A DNA stretch of 64,000 nucleotides from Brachyhypopomus gauderio (Eukaryota > Chordata > Actinopteri > Gymnotiformes > Hypopomidae). Below the pieces are notes generated by a model that did not search any database, was not told the DNA's origin, and saw only the letters and a program-made list of their open reading frames with translations. How positions within the stretch are numbered: the first letter of the stretch is position 1; each line of letters opens with the position of its first letter. This document shows positions 31,427-43,632 of the stretch, in pieces. Both the position numbers and the translations under genes were made by a program. The stretch is taken from positions 1 to 64,000 of the forward strand of contig NW_027507051.1 of assembly GCF_052324685.1 (NCBI RefSeq), given 5' to 3'.

Positions 31427-31764
31427 TGTCACGTTACAGCCCCTGACCCCTCCCCTTTGGGCGTGTATTTATGTCGTCTACGTCTAGTCGTCTGCGTCTG
31501 TGGATCTTCGTGGGTGTTGATGTGTCGGAATGTGTTAATTCGTCTCACCTGTGGCTCGTCTCGTGATCACTCTGGGCTTATGTGGTTTGTCTATTGAATG
31601 TGCGTTCGCGCAGTGTCCCGTGCTCGTCTTTGTCTAAGTCATACACGATAATGTGTCCATAGTTGTGTGTGCGCTATCCGCGCTAAAACTTATATGTTAA
31701 TAAACGTGGCGTTCATCAAGCAAGGATTCTGTGCCTCGTCCTTCGCCCTCCACCGAGCATCACA
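31427..31764 (+). mobile_element. LTR (338 bp) of non-autonomous element, truncated copy after C
   Basis: Duplicate of 4518-4855: TGTCACGTTACAGCCCC to GAGCATCACA, followed by GAAAGACGAG. Its presence in both flanks shows the insertion preceded the A/C duplication. Confidence 0.8.
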
Positions 31765-32666
31765 GAAAGACGAGCCGACCAATCGAACGCCAGGATACAC
31801 GACCCGTGCCAAGAAGGGGAAGAGGCCCAGCAGGCACCACCATGCCTCTTCCCCTGCACAGAACCGTGAAGCCCCAGTGACCAGCGAGGAGACGCAGCAG
31901 GACCCGTTGTGCGCGCACCTGCTGCGTCAGGCTCGGGACACCAAGGTGGCTTCGATGGCGAAGCGGCGGTGAGGATGTGGAAGGAGCGACACGGCTCTCC
32001 CACTAGAGACTGCTCGCCTCTGGCGCTTGGCTCCCTAGAGCTCTGCTCAGCAGAGAAGACCCCCGAGAGCGAGTTCGAGGGAGTAGAGTCGGAGGAGGAC
32101 TCCGAAAAGGAGGAAAGCCCTCCTCCGTCCGTATACTCGGCCCCCACCGAGTATTATGGTGAGGGCGAGGAAGAAGAACGCCCTCTTCCGTCCGAGTACT
32201 CGGATGGTGAGCCGTACACGGAGGACGAGAACGGTGAGCCGTGCACAGAGGAGGAAGACAGTGACCCGTGAACGGAGGAGGAGGACTTGAGTCCGCCCCC
32301 CTCGGAGTTCTCCGGGGAAACCATGAGGGGGAAGAGAGGGTGCAAGGAGGAAGTCTGTCCCTATCGCTCTGAGGGGAGCACTATGGACTGGTCCCGTGGC
32401 GAAACCCTGGCGGAGCCAATGATCTGGTGTTCAGACGGTGAAGAAGAGGAAATGGAGGAAGAGAGCACCACTCAGGAGGCCAGATCAGAGGAGCGATCAC
32501 CAGGGGGAGGTGGAGTTCCATGCTGGGGTCCTTGGCGAGGGGCCATCCTGCGTCGCGCCCCACGGGGGCTGCCAGAAAGACTGATCGCGTGCCCGTTGAG
32601 AGGGCTTTATGATTTACTCCTGGTACCATGTAACGTTATTGTATTCGTTCTTAATACTATAAAGAT
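31765..32666 (+). pseudogene. Broken acidic-repeat ORF of non-autonomous LTR element (copy 2)
   Basis: Sister of 4856-5757 with the same frameshift after the DPLCAHLLRQARDTK block and a stop at the same place (TGA here, TAA in the sister). In addition the start ATG is changed to ACG. It ends in LLLVPCNVIVFVL-type hydrophobic codons. Confidence 0.75.
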
Positions 32667-32908
32667 AGACACTTTAAGAAACTTGTCTTGTTTTATTTCC
32701 CACTCGCTCAACGTGTGTTCTTCCTACTCTCTATTCATGTTCTGCTTAACTATCGTTATCTCACTAGTGACATCTAGTGTTACAATTAAATTACATCATT
32801 AACTGAATATCATTACAGTGGGGTCAGTGTGATCCCAGTGTGTCCTCATGTCCAGCACACTTTAACTCCTCTCAGTCTGTCAGGCAGAGGACTTTGTTTC
32901 TCCTCTTT

Positions 32909-33831
32909 CTATGCTCCCTCTCTTCTTTCTTTTTCTTTCTTTCTCATTCCTCTCAAGCTGAACATTACTGTTTTTCTCAGCACATTTTTCTCTGATTCCT
33001 TCAGCTTTTCGTCCTTCTGTCTCTTCTTTTTTGTCTTCATCCTTTTCTCCCTTTTTATTTGATGTTGTTCCTCCTTGAACTCTTCCACCATTTCTGTATT
33101 CATGCTCCCATACAGGTCCTCTTCTCTCCTTCTCTCTCTTTCTCTCCTTTCTCTCCTTCTCTCACTTTCTGTCCATCTCCTCTTCATCTGTAGCTTCTTT
33201 TCCCATTCAGGTCTTTTCTTTCGTTTTCTGACCTTCCTTGGATGGATTTACATGTGGCCTTCTCTCTACTGAACACATCATCTTAAAGTTTTCATACTTT
33301 GTCTCTTTTTCCTTAATATTTTCCTTCAATCCATCAATCATTGTTTCTTTTTCTTTCTCACCACGCATCTCCAAATATATTTGATGCCAATCATCTTCGT
33401 GTTTCTTCAAAAAAAATTTTCTTGTTCTGTTTGATCCTCTCTATGCCTGCATCTCTCTCACTCTCTACATCTCTCTCTCTTCATCTCTCAGTCTATACAT
33501 CTCCTTCAGTGTGTTCCTTCAGTGTAATCTCTCTGGTCATCACATCCTCCATCTCTCTCTTCTCTTCTTTTTCTTGCATTATGAATCTCTCCAAATAGGT
33601 CACTCTGTCCTTTATTTTCTGGAGATCTCGTTCCATTTCATTCTTCTCCCAGGTCAGGTCCACCTTTCTCTCTTCCTCTGTTCTCCTAAGTGAGAGTGAT
33701 AATTCTCTTTCTGTTGTGGAGTGTATCTTCCTCTCAGTGTGACACTGTGCAGACGTCTCCATCACTCTTTTTAGTGAGGGCTCCTTCACTTGACCGTTCC
33801 ATTCTTCTCCACTGCAAAGCTCTGCTATCAT
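32909..33831 (-). pseudogene. Coiled-coil relic, copy after C
   Basis: Sister of 5971-7028. The first - strand frame (from ATG 33831) is open for 112 codons and is strongly coiled-coil-like (KVDLTWEKNEMERDL, KDRVTYLERFIMQEKEEKRE). Two further frames follow (GEKEKETMIDGLKENIKEKE; MNTEMVEEFKEEQHQIKRE). Frame changes and absence of any N-terminal domain mark it as a relic. It may come from a GIMAP-like gene; this is not established. Confidence 0.45.
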
Positions 33832-34371
33832 TGTTTACAAATGGTGTAATATCATTTCAATGGAGTCTAAGGACCTCCTGGTGTTAAGATCTAGTGTTTC
33901 TGTTCCTGACCTACTGAGGATTGGCGCCTCTTGGGTTCTGTCAAGGGACAGATATTGAAGTAATGTCAGTGTGACAGAGATTATTGATTAGATCATGTTT
34001 AGTTATTATAAGAGATCATTATGAACTTTATGATTTAGTACATGACATTTGATTAGACAATAATGAAGTGTGTTTCAGTGTAACCATGTACTTGTGTTTA
34101 GTTCATATTATGCATGTGTGCTATACTGTGACCCAGGTCAGGGAGAGTGCAGAGGGTAAGAGCACTCTGTTAACTGGTAGTCACTAGTCACTAGTTAGCT
34201 TTCTCTGTGTTCAACTGATACATCAGTTTCTTCCGCTAACTCTAGGGAAGTCCATATTAGGAGATACACACATGTGAGACAAAGTAGCCTGCTGGACACC
34301 TATGTTTTGGAACATGCTGTGCTTAAGATAACCTGCTGTTAGAACTGCTGAATTGTGTTTAAGATTGTATA
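33832..34371. other. A-type flank continued, after copy C
   Basis: Matches 7029-7513; no gene. It is cut at ATTGTATA by the insertion that follows; the same bases are uninterrupted at 7506-7535 (TGTATATAAGCAGG). Confidence 0.55.
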
Positions 34372-35369
34372 TGTTACACTTCTGAAAATGATGGGCCAAT
34401 TCATCCCAGGTGCAACATATTTATTTTGTCTGCACTGAGAACAGAGAACAGAGAAAACAGCAGGTTTCCACTCGGTGCGTTCGCTACTGACTGGCCGACT
34501 ACTTCTGTCGGTCAGAGCGGCAGTTAGACAAGACATGTATTGTAAATGCAAATAATAAAACAGTATTATTTTAACAATTTGCATTATCATCAATTCAATC
34601 AATAATCATCAATTACATTAATGTCTCTGCACTTTTACAGTTTTATGTCTACAAACATCGCTATCATGAACTCACTAAATAACCAGAATGTAGTTTACTG
34701 TATAAACCAGTATCAGTATAAACTCTTATCCCGGTTTACCGTGTCCTTAACCGCCATCTTAAATCAGTTTTAACCTCTTTTAGTACTCTTATGAATTGCA
34801 TCTTTAAATGAACTCCGTTTTAATTAAATGAACAACAAGTATTTTACATCCCTCCAGTAAACAGAAAATATATATAGTGCAGTTTTAAACTAAACACAGC
34901 TATATCGTTAGCACGGATGCTAATCCCGGCCAACTAATTTAACTAGTTCAGGTAAACGACCATGTGCGCTCCACAGCCTAGCATTAGCCTGTCCGATCAT
35001 ACCATTAGCTTTAGCTTACAGACATAAACCCGCTCTGCAGCCTGTTACCACAACTGCCTCGGACCAAGAGTCCACCATTTACACTGCACAAGAATCATCT
35101 CATATTCGCTCTCATTTTATATCATTTAGCCTACCACCCAGCTTACCTGCACAACAGAGAAAATGGCAGGTTACCACTCGGTGCGTTCGCTACTGACTGG
35201 CCGACTACTTCTGTCGGTCAGAGCGGCAGTTAGTGGTGAATATGGTACCGCGCGCCCTCTACTGGTGAAATATATTAAACTGTTAAATTACAGAAAAGAA
35301 TGACCTTAGACATCAAAATTAAATGGGGGGCTACTATATCCATGTATATTACTATTCAATAGTGCCACA
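34372..35369. mobile_element. 998-bp TG-CA insertion with TATA target duplication and internal 81-bp direct repeats
   Basis: Begins TGTTACACTTCTG and ends AGTGCCACA. Flanked by TATA at 34368-34371 and 35370-35373; the A flank has the empty site. An 81-bp segment containing CACTCGGTGCGTTCGCTACT occurs at 34447-34527 and 35153-35233. TG...CA ends and a 4-bp duplication suggest an LTR-class element, but no coding sequence or identifiable LTR pair is present. Confidence 0.65.
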
Positions 35370-35522
35370 TATATAAGCAGGGGCACTGCCCCCTTGTTCT
35401 CAGAGTTGTCATGCTTGAATGAGACTCTCATGTCTGTCTCTGTCTTGTGTTTGTCTTCCCTTACCAAAAAAAGTATACTTAAAAGGTTATTTTTTAAAGT
35501 AAACTTAAGTATATTTCCCAAG

Positions 35523-36130
35523 TACAGTGGTACCTCGAGATACGAGTTTAATCCGTTCCAGACCCATGCTCGTATCTCGAACTGCTCGGTTCTGGAAGCA
35601 ATTTAACAATGTAAAGTATTGTAATTGGTTCCGGTCCTTTAAAAAGTCACAAAACTAGCGTAAACTTTCCACTACTAGAGCCTTTCTTTGGAGCCATAAT
35701 GCAAAAAAAAACGTTTGTAGTATTGAAATACTGTACTGTATACACCGTACGTACTGTTACTCGTTGCAAAGCACACGTGCGAATGGCTGTGATGACCGGG
35801 TACAGGAGTCGACCTTACCAACACCTCAAGAATTAAAAAACGCTATTGGCTGCTAGAACGCGCTAAATGACGTCATCTCCGCACATACAGGTATGTTTGT
35901 GTTTTTGAACCTAAGGTTGTGGGGGAGGGAAAGAAAGAAAAGCGTTTGAGTGTGTCTTTGAGCTGATTAATGATTTCTTTTTTTCCATATAGTACTGTAC
36001 TGCCACCTAGTGGTTCATGCTCGCATCTCGAGCGTGCACTCGGGTGTCGAACAGAAATTTTGCTCATCTCGGTGCTCGTATCTTGGATCGCTCGTATATA
36101 GAGCAGCTCGTATCTCGAGGTACCACTGTA
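35523..36130. mobile_element. Tc1/mariner/pogo-like MITE, TA target site
   Basis: TACAGTGGTACCTCGAGATA at the left and TATCTCGAGGTACCACTGTA at the right are exact inverses, including the TA target dinucleotide. The TIRs continue as CGAG and CTCG blocks. No transposase; the - strand frame inside is short and unrecognised. Confidence 0.88.
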
Positions 36131-36624
36131 TACTTTATGTAGTAAGTATACTAATACCAATGTACTAATGGTATACTGGTAAGTTTACTAATTCAATACT
36201 TCTTGGGACTAAATTGGCCCACTTTTTAGTTTATAAAAGTATACTTTTAAGTATACTTTTAGGTGAGAGAGTAGTAAACTTTGAGTGCACAACTAGTTTA
36301 TATCCAAGTTTTATTTTGTACTACAACTATACTAAAAGTAAACTTACAGGTCTACTGTTAGTTTACTAGTTATATACTTCTAGTCTAGTTTTTAGTTTAT
36401 GAAAGTACACTGTTAAGTATACTTTAAGTGTAAGAATAGTAAACTTTGAGTACACAACTAGTTACATTTAGGTTTTATTTTGTACTGTTAATATACTAAA
36501 AGTAAGCTTATTTGTATACTGCTAGTTTACTAAGAGTATTCTTAAAAGTGTACTTTCATACACTTAAAAGTGGGATATAAGTATATAACTAGTAAACTAA
36601 CAGTATACAAATAAGCTTACTTTT

Positions 36625-37003
36625 TGTGACGCCGGGGGCGTCGGGACAGAGGCAGCCAGAGACGGGGGTTGAACAGAAGGATGTTTATTATCAATGGCAA
36701 CCAAACCAGTAAAGCTCTTAGCGCACACACTGCAAGTGATGCAAGGTGAAGCTCGTAGCGCACACAGGTAGGGAACGCAGTGATGGACTCGCTGGGACCA
36801 GAGACGCTCATGTAGCGGCAATGTGCAGCACTGGACCAGACGACCTGCGGGCTTAAGAAGAGCAAAGTAAATAAGAAACAGGTGTTCAGTATGCTGATGA
36901 TTGCTACTGTGGGAGTGGTTGTGTGCTCGGGGGTGTGTGCTGGGATCGGCTGCTGGCCGGGATGCGCGCCCTCTGGTGGCGACCCGGCCCCCTCACCGTG
37001 ACA
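36625..37003 (-). mobile_element. Solo LTR, 379 bp, TSD CTTTT
   Basis: + strand TGTGACGCCGGGGGCGTC to CCCTCACCGTGACA, flanked by CTTTT at 36620-36624 and 37004-37008. Read on - it starts TGTCACGGTGAGG, like the other LTRs in this window. Confidence 0.92.
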
Positions 37004-38483
37004 CTTTTGAACTTAACATAATAATTATAGTTTACTACTTATATGTTTTAAGTATACAATTATTTCAATTTAGTTTCAATTTTTTACACTTTAAATATAC
37101 CTTTAACTGTACTGTAAGTAGACTTACCAGTGGATTACATACACTGTGCACATCAAAGCCCTGCAAATTGTGCATGTACCAAACATTGCTGTGTATTAGT
37201 TGAGGTACTTGCGACATCTAGCAGGCCATTGTGTAAAGATTCACAAATAAATGTACAGTGTACTTTTACACATGAGGTGAGGAAGACTGGAAATGTCAGT
37301 GCTATATGGCCAGACATGATAACAATGAAATGTGTTGTTGTTGAAACAGTTGACAAATTGTACATTACACCTTTGCCAAATCGCTAAAAGAGCAGTCATG
37401 AGTTTAATCAAAAATTGAGTGTTGTAGCCACTGTATTACTTTAAAATACTTACTGCTGTTTGGCTTAATGTTTTGTGATGAGCTTACAAAAATATGTTTT
37501 ATATACGTGTGTGCATGTGTATAATGTTATGTATTATAATATGAATCAAGCTTGTTAAAATCCTCTCAAACCTTGGAAAACTACTGTCAATAGAATTAGC
37601 CAATTGTTTATCTGTTTCTGTACTGGTTAATAACTCTGTGTACATAAAGATCTGATTCACTTCCGCCCATGTACTATTTACTCTAAGCTATTCCACCCCA
37701 AACTACAAGTCAAGTATACTTCTGTATAAGGCAAGAATACTTAATTATACTTTTCTTAAGTATATATTGATCAAAGGTTTAAGTACAAGTAAAGGCCACA
37801 TATACTGACAAGTATACAGAATAGTTTAAGTATAAGTCAAGTATACTTAAGTATAACTGTGTTAAGTACATCACTGATAAGTGCATAAAGAGTAAACGAA
37901 AAGCATACTTGCTTATTTTTAGTTTAAAAGAAGTATACTAATAGCACACTTGAATAAACTTCTTTTTCATAAGGGTAGTTTGATTCTTGGTGGTTTATTT
38001 TTCCAATAAAATTTGATGATTATTGAGTCGAGTTAATTAAACCAGGAAGTTGTCGAAGTTGTCGGGTGAGTGGGTATCATGGAAAAAAGGTAATTGACCT
38101 TGGGGAGGATAGACATTTTAACTGTAGCTATTCGACCAATAAGAGATAATGGAAGATTCATCCATCGATGGAGATTGTCTGTTATGGTTTTGAGTAGTGG
38201 GGTGTAATTGAGAGTAAATAACTCAGTTTGGAGGAAATGTTAACACCCAGATAAGTGATATGAGATGTGCAGACGGGGATTAGGGGTGGGTTAGTTGTCA
38301 AATTGATTGAGTAGTCAGATATATTAGAAAAGTTTTCTATGAGGTGAATAGTTTCATTGAGTGAGCTGTGGGGCTTCTGTAAAAATAGTTAAATATCATC
38401 TGCATACAGAGAGATTTTATGATGATTATTGTTTGTTTGGATACCGATTATTGAATTATTTTGCCGTATGGCTGCTGCAAGTT

Positions 38484-38815
38484 GTCACATCACACAACCA
38501 ACCGGACTCTAATACCCAGAATTCCTCACTCTCCCCAGCCAGAAAAGCCATAATAAGATCATCATCACCGGATTATTGATTTCACCTGCATGTCTGTTAT
38601 TTAAGTCCATTTCCCTTTCTGTTTGTTGCGAAGTATTGCCTCATTATTATGTGTGCTTACCAAGCGTTTCCACAGCTACAATTCTGGTTCCGACCTCTGC
38701 TTCAGTCCTGGTTTTTCGTGCCTAGCCTGCTCCCACAGATTTGGTTACCTGATTACACCTGCCATTTACTCCTGCCTGCTCCCGGAGTTCTCTGTCTTCA
38801 GCCCTTGAAGATAAA
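38484..38815 (+). mobile_element. LTR fragment inside the L1 RT domain
   Basis: Starts TGTCACATCACACAACC. Its second half (GCGAAGTATTGCCTC, CTTACCAAGCGTTTC) resembles the gypsy LTR at 43633-44013 (GCTAAGTATTGTCGTC, CTTACCAAGCGTTCT). It replaces the middle of the L1 RT; no target duplication remains. Confidence 0.5.
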
Positions 38816-39354
38816 AAAATGGCGTTTTGGCGTCTAAGGCTAGCTGACGATGATTGTTTCTAGTTGTTGTTGTATTGAATAGTCTATTAGATTGATAAGT
38901 CTGCATGTATTATTTGATGAATGTCTGTCTTTTATGAATCCGGTTTGATCAGGGTGAATTATGGATGGGATAATTTTGTCAAGTCTGTGTGCAAGGGTTT
39001 TTGTAATAATTTTAAGATCGACATTTAGGAGAGCTATAGGTCGGTAGCTAGATGATAGAGTTGGGTCTTTATTCGGTTTCAGAATGAGTGAGATTGAAGC
39101 ACTGTTCGTGTGGTCCGGGATTATTGAGCATTGTTTTAGACTAATCTCTGAAATAAAGGGCTGAGTATGGTCCAAAAATGTTTATAGAACACAGCAGGGA
39201 AGCCATCTGGCCCAGGTGACTTATAATTGGGCATGATCATGAGGGATGTTAAAAGTTCTTTTTCTGATATTGGTATTTCAAGTGAATTCATTTGGGCTTG
39301 GTTAAGTTGTGGCAAGTGGATATTATCTAGAAAGGAATGTATATGCTCTTGTTT

Positions 39355-39680
39355 GTTTTATTTTTTTAATTATATTTTTTTATTGGAATAATACAATATA
39401 AAAAATTACAGCAATGAAAATGCAGTTTACATATTCCACTTTTTTTTCCCCCAAACAAAATAAAGGAAACACCCCCCCACACACACACACCCACCCCGAC
39501 CTCATTCCCAACTCGACTCACCACGACCAACCACTATATAATTAATTAAGCAATGTAGACAAATCAATAAGGAAAAGAGCACAGCTTCAATTGGGTAGAA
39601 CCTTTAAATTAGTAAAATATGATATAAAAGGTTGCCACTCGTTAAAAAATTTGGCTGTACAACCTCTTAAAGTAAATTTA
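39355..39680 (-). mobile_element. 5'-truncated L1 3' end nested in the L1
   Basis: On the - strand a C-terminal FTLRGCTAKFFNEWQPFI segment, a stop, then a 3' UTR ending AATAAAAAAATATAATT. It interrupts the larger L1 between endonuclease and RT in the same orientation. A clear target duplication was not found. Confidence 0.5.
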
Positions 39681-40047
39681 ATTTTGTTTGTTTTCTTTTG
39701 TTGATGAATATAAATTTGTATAAAAGGTTCTGAAGATATTGTTTATATGTTCTGGAGATTGGGTTGGCCTCCCTGTTGAGTTTTTTATGGAGGCTATTGT
39801 AAACCATTCTTTATTTTGTTTGATTTTATTAGCTAGATATTTACCTGAATTGTTATTATGGTGAAACTGTTCTTGACGAAGTTGTTGGACTTTAAACTAT
39901 GTTTTTTTATTAATAATTTCATTTAATTCCATTTAATATTTTCTTATTTTGTTTTCAAATTCGTCTTGAGGGTTGTTTGCATGTAATGTTTCAAGTTGTT
40001 TTATTTTATGTTCTAGTTCTGTTTCATGTTTGGCTTCTTTTTTCTTT

Positions 40048-40443
40048 TTATAAGAGGAATATGAAATTGTTACACCTTAGTACAGCTTTTCCTGCTTGCC
40101 AGAGAATTGATGGGGATGAATTTGGAGAGTTATTTATTTCCAGAAAGGATGCCCACTCTCTTTTAATAAGGGTATTAAACTGAGAATTATTGAGTGGGGA
40201 AGTGTTGAAACGCCATCTGTTCATAGGGTTTGGTTTGTCAAGGAGTAGTGTAAAAGTGACTGGGGCATGATCGCTGATGATAATAGGATGTATTTGTGTG
40301 TTTGTAATGTTGGGTAGAAGTGAATTACTAATAAGAAAATAATCAATGCGGCTGTAAGATTTGTGAACTGGTGAGTAAAATGTGACTTCTCTTGCTGATG
40401 GGTGTGGTAATCGCCAGCCATCACCAAGACCAATATCATACAT
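40048..40443 (-). pseudogene. L1 endonuclease C-terminal part
   Basis: Open for 131 codons: YDIGLGDGWRLPHP, SRIDYFLISNSLL, HPIIISDHAPVTF (the SDH active-site box) and NRWRFNTSPLNNS. It continues the frame that begins beyond the gypsy element. Confidence 0.8.
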
Positions 40444-41074
40444 GAATTGGTTTAAGGTAATTGTTGACTGCGAGATGCGCTTGTTATTGTTGGTGTTACT
40501 GTCAACAGATGGGTTGATAACAGAGTTGAAGTCTCCTCCTATAATAATAGGTAGGCCAAAAGTTGTGGTTAAGGTAGTAAAGATGGTATGGAAGAAATCA
40601 GGATTATCTATATTGGGTCCATATAAGTTGCATATTGTTAGAGGCTGATTGTTAATTGTTATGTTAATAATAATAAAACGACCTTCAGTGTCTGCAATGG
40701 TTGTATTATGAGTGAATGAGAGATTTTTATTATTAATATGGAGACTCCTCTTTGTTTATGTCAGGAACAGCACGTGACCACCCGAATTAGTTCATACACC
40801 TGCTGCTCGTTAACTCCAGAGTTTTTTTTAAAGCTATTGAAATTCTTAGATTAAAACTAACCACAACGAGGTAAGAGGAAGAAATACCCACGTTAGAGTT
40901 GTAGGTTGTTCTTTAGGATGCACTTTGCGTAAAACAACTTGTTTGGTGGTCTTATGGTGGACTATTTAAAAGCCACTATGTGGCTTTGTAATATTATTGC
41001 TGGAATTAATATTGTCCATATGACAATAAACGCCGTCATATACACTACGTGCCATGTATAGATTCATATACAGT

Positions 41075-41076
41075 AT

Positions 41077-41143
<67 letters not shown>
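41075..41143. repeat. (CA)n(TA)n microsatellite
   Basis: ACACACAC then a long TATATA run; it creates chance frames on both strands. Confidence 0.95.
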
Positions 41144-41146
<3 letters not shown>

Positions 41147-41210
41147 GGCCAGTCTGTCAGGAACTCCCGGGCCACTTTTTCTCCCCAGTCCGCCCCTGGG
41201 AGTGCCTACA

Positions 41211-43632
41211 ATCTATTTCGCATCCGTGAGGGGGACGAGTGGAAAACCGCTTTCGTCACAGCACGAGGTCACTATGAGTATCTTGTGATGCCGTATGGAT
41301 TAGCCAACAGCCCATCTGTCTTCCAGGCGTTTATGGATGAGATATTCCGAGACATGATAGGGCAGTTCGTTATTGTTTACATTGACGATATTCTTGTATA
41401 TTCCTCGTCAGCTGCAGACCATGTCCGGCACATCGCCGCGGTACTGGCACGCTTACGGCAGCATCACCTCTACGCCAAGGCAGAAAAGTGCGAGTTTCAC
41501 CGGACTTCCATGAATTTCCTGGGGTGTACTCTGTCTCCTGGGGGAATCTCCATGAACATGGACAAGGTATCAGCCGTCACGCAGTGGCCTGTGCCCCAAA
41601 CTAGGAAGGAGTTGCAGCGGTTCCTGGGTTTTCATCAGAGGCTTTGGTTCCGTGGCCACTCCACTGACTAATCTCCTTCGGGGTGGGCAGCATCTGCGTC
41701 CCAACTGGACAGCTGATGCAGATCAGGCATTTTCGCTGCTCAAGGGAGCATTCACCTCAGCACCCATCCTACACCTCCCTGATCCCCTGGTTCTTTTCGT
41801 GGTTGAGGTTGACGCCTCCGAGGTGGGAGTGGGAGCTATCCTCTCTCAGCGTCAAGGAAACCCCCCTAAATCGGTCCCTTGTGGGTTTTACTCCAAAAAG
41901 CTGCAACCTGCAGAGCGGAATTATGATGTAGGAAATCGTGAACTCCTGGCAGTAAAACTCACCCTAGAACAATGGAGACACTGGTTAGAGGGGGCAGAAC
42001 ATCCCTTCATCGTTTACACGGACCACAAGAATTTAGAGTACCTTTAGGAAGCCATGTGACTCAATCCTCGCCAGGCCCGGTGGGCGTTGTTCTTTTCCCG
42101 TTTCCGATTTTCTGTTCGAAAAACACAAATGCTGATGCCCTCTCTCGCATTTATGATAAAGATCCCGCTGACAAAGAACCGGAGTACATATTGCCACGCA
42201 CCTGTTTCCTGGCCGCCGTTCGGTGGAGCCTACAAGGTGAAATAGAGGAGGCACTACGCACTGACCCGAGCCCTGACGATTGCCCAGCAGGGAAACAATA
42301 CATCTCAGTGTCATTGAGGAGTCGTCTCTTACAGCTAGCACACAATACTGCAGGTACTGGTCACCCAGGAATTACACTCACAGTGCATTTGCTGTCATGG
42401 CTGTATTGGTGGGCATCTCTGAAGGAGGACGTTCGGGATTACATTCTAGCCTGTATTGTCTGTGTGAAGAGTCGCACCCCTCGTACTCTCCCTGTGGGGA
42501 AACTGCAACCGCTCTCTATTCCTCGTCGACCCTGGACACACACCGCGATGGACTTCATAACTGACCTGCCGAGGTCCGAGGGTAATACTGTCATCTTAGT
42601 GGTAGCCGATTCTCTAAGATGTGTCGCTTGTGTCGCTTGCTTCCGTTCCCGAAGTTACCTACTGCCATGGAAACCGCCCAAGCAGTTTTTTCTTTCATTT
42701 TCCAGGTCTTCGGGTTGCCTAAGGATATAGTGTCTGATCGAAGCGTTCAATTCACATCGCAGCTGTGGAAAAAATTCTGCAAATTGCTCGGAGTCGCCGT
42801 TAGTCTCGTTAGTCCCGTTAGTCACCACCATCCTCAGTCTAACGGTGAGGTGGAACAAGTTAATCAGGAGATAGGGAGGTTCCTAAGACAGTATTGCGTT
42901 TCTCAGACAAGCTGGAGTAAATACTTACCCTGGGCGTAATATGCCCAAAATTCGTTATTGCATTCATCCACCAAAATGACTCCCTTCCAATGTGTGTACG
43001 GGTATCAACCGGCTTTCTTCCCCTGGGACAATAGTTCGTCAAACATTCCGGCGTTGGACGACTGGTTCCGGAACAGTGCACAGATTTGGGAGCGTGCCCT
43101 GTGAGTGCTACACACTCGGAGACTCCACGCTGACCGTCGCCAACTTCCCTCTCTAGTCTACCATCCTGGTCAGTGGGTATGGTTTTCCACGCGTGACTTA
43201 AACCTGCGGCGGTACTGTAAGAAGCTGAGCCCTAAATACATCGGGCCCTTCAAGGTCTTGCGTCGAGTCAACACCGTATCATATGAATTACAGCTGCCCC
43301 CTCAGTATCATGTGCATCCTGTCTTTCATGTCTCTATGCTTAAGCCAGTGTTTTACAGCCCCATGTCCACTACATCATCGCTTGCCAGACCGCCTGAACC
43401 GCTGGAGCTCGACGGGTGCCCCGCCTACCTCATCCAAGATATTCTGGAGTCCCGTCGGCGTCGGGGTGGGCCTCATTGAGTGGGAAGGTTATGGACCCAA
43501 GGAGAGGGCCTGGGTCCCCGCGCGGGACGTGTTTCACGCTGCCCATCCGAACTTCCATGCTCCCCGTCGCCATGGTCGCCCCCCGTCTAATCGTTCGGTT
43601 GCGGCTAGTGCCGCTCGTCGGAGGGGAGGTAC
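41211..43632 (+). pseudogene. gypsy pol relic: RT, RNase H, integrase, chromodomain
   Basis: In order: RT ([17 protein letters not shown], catalytic [22 protein letters not shown]), frameshift near 41640, then connection and RNase H ([48 protein letters not shown]) with a stop at 42045. The integrase follows: zinc-finger region TAGTGHPGI, core WTHTAMDFITDLPRSEG and [17 protein letters not shown], ending with a stop at 42937. Then comes the [14 protein letters not shown] tail and a chromodomain-like [17 protein letters not shown]. At least four interruptions; not functional. Confidence 0.88.

Larger units (their letters stand above)
35455..37979. mobile_element. AT-rich GTATAC-repeat element carrying two later insertions
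   Basis: Left end CCCTTACCAAAAAAAGTATAC, right end AACTTCTTTTTCATAAGGG, imperfect inverses. AAGTATACTT and TAGTTTACT motifs recur throughout on both strands. Nested inside are the mariner-like MITE (35523-36130) and the solo LTR (36625-37003). A short frame near 37130-37387 is open but unrecognised. Superfamily unknown. Confidence 0.55.
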
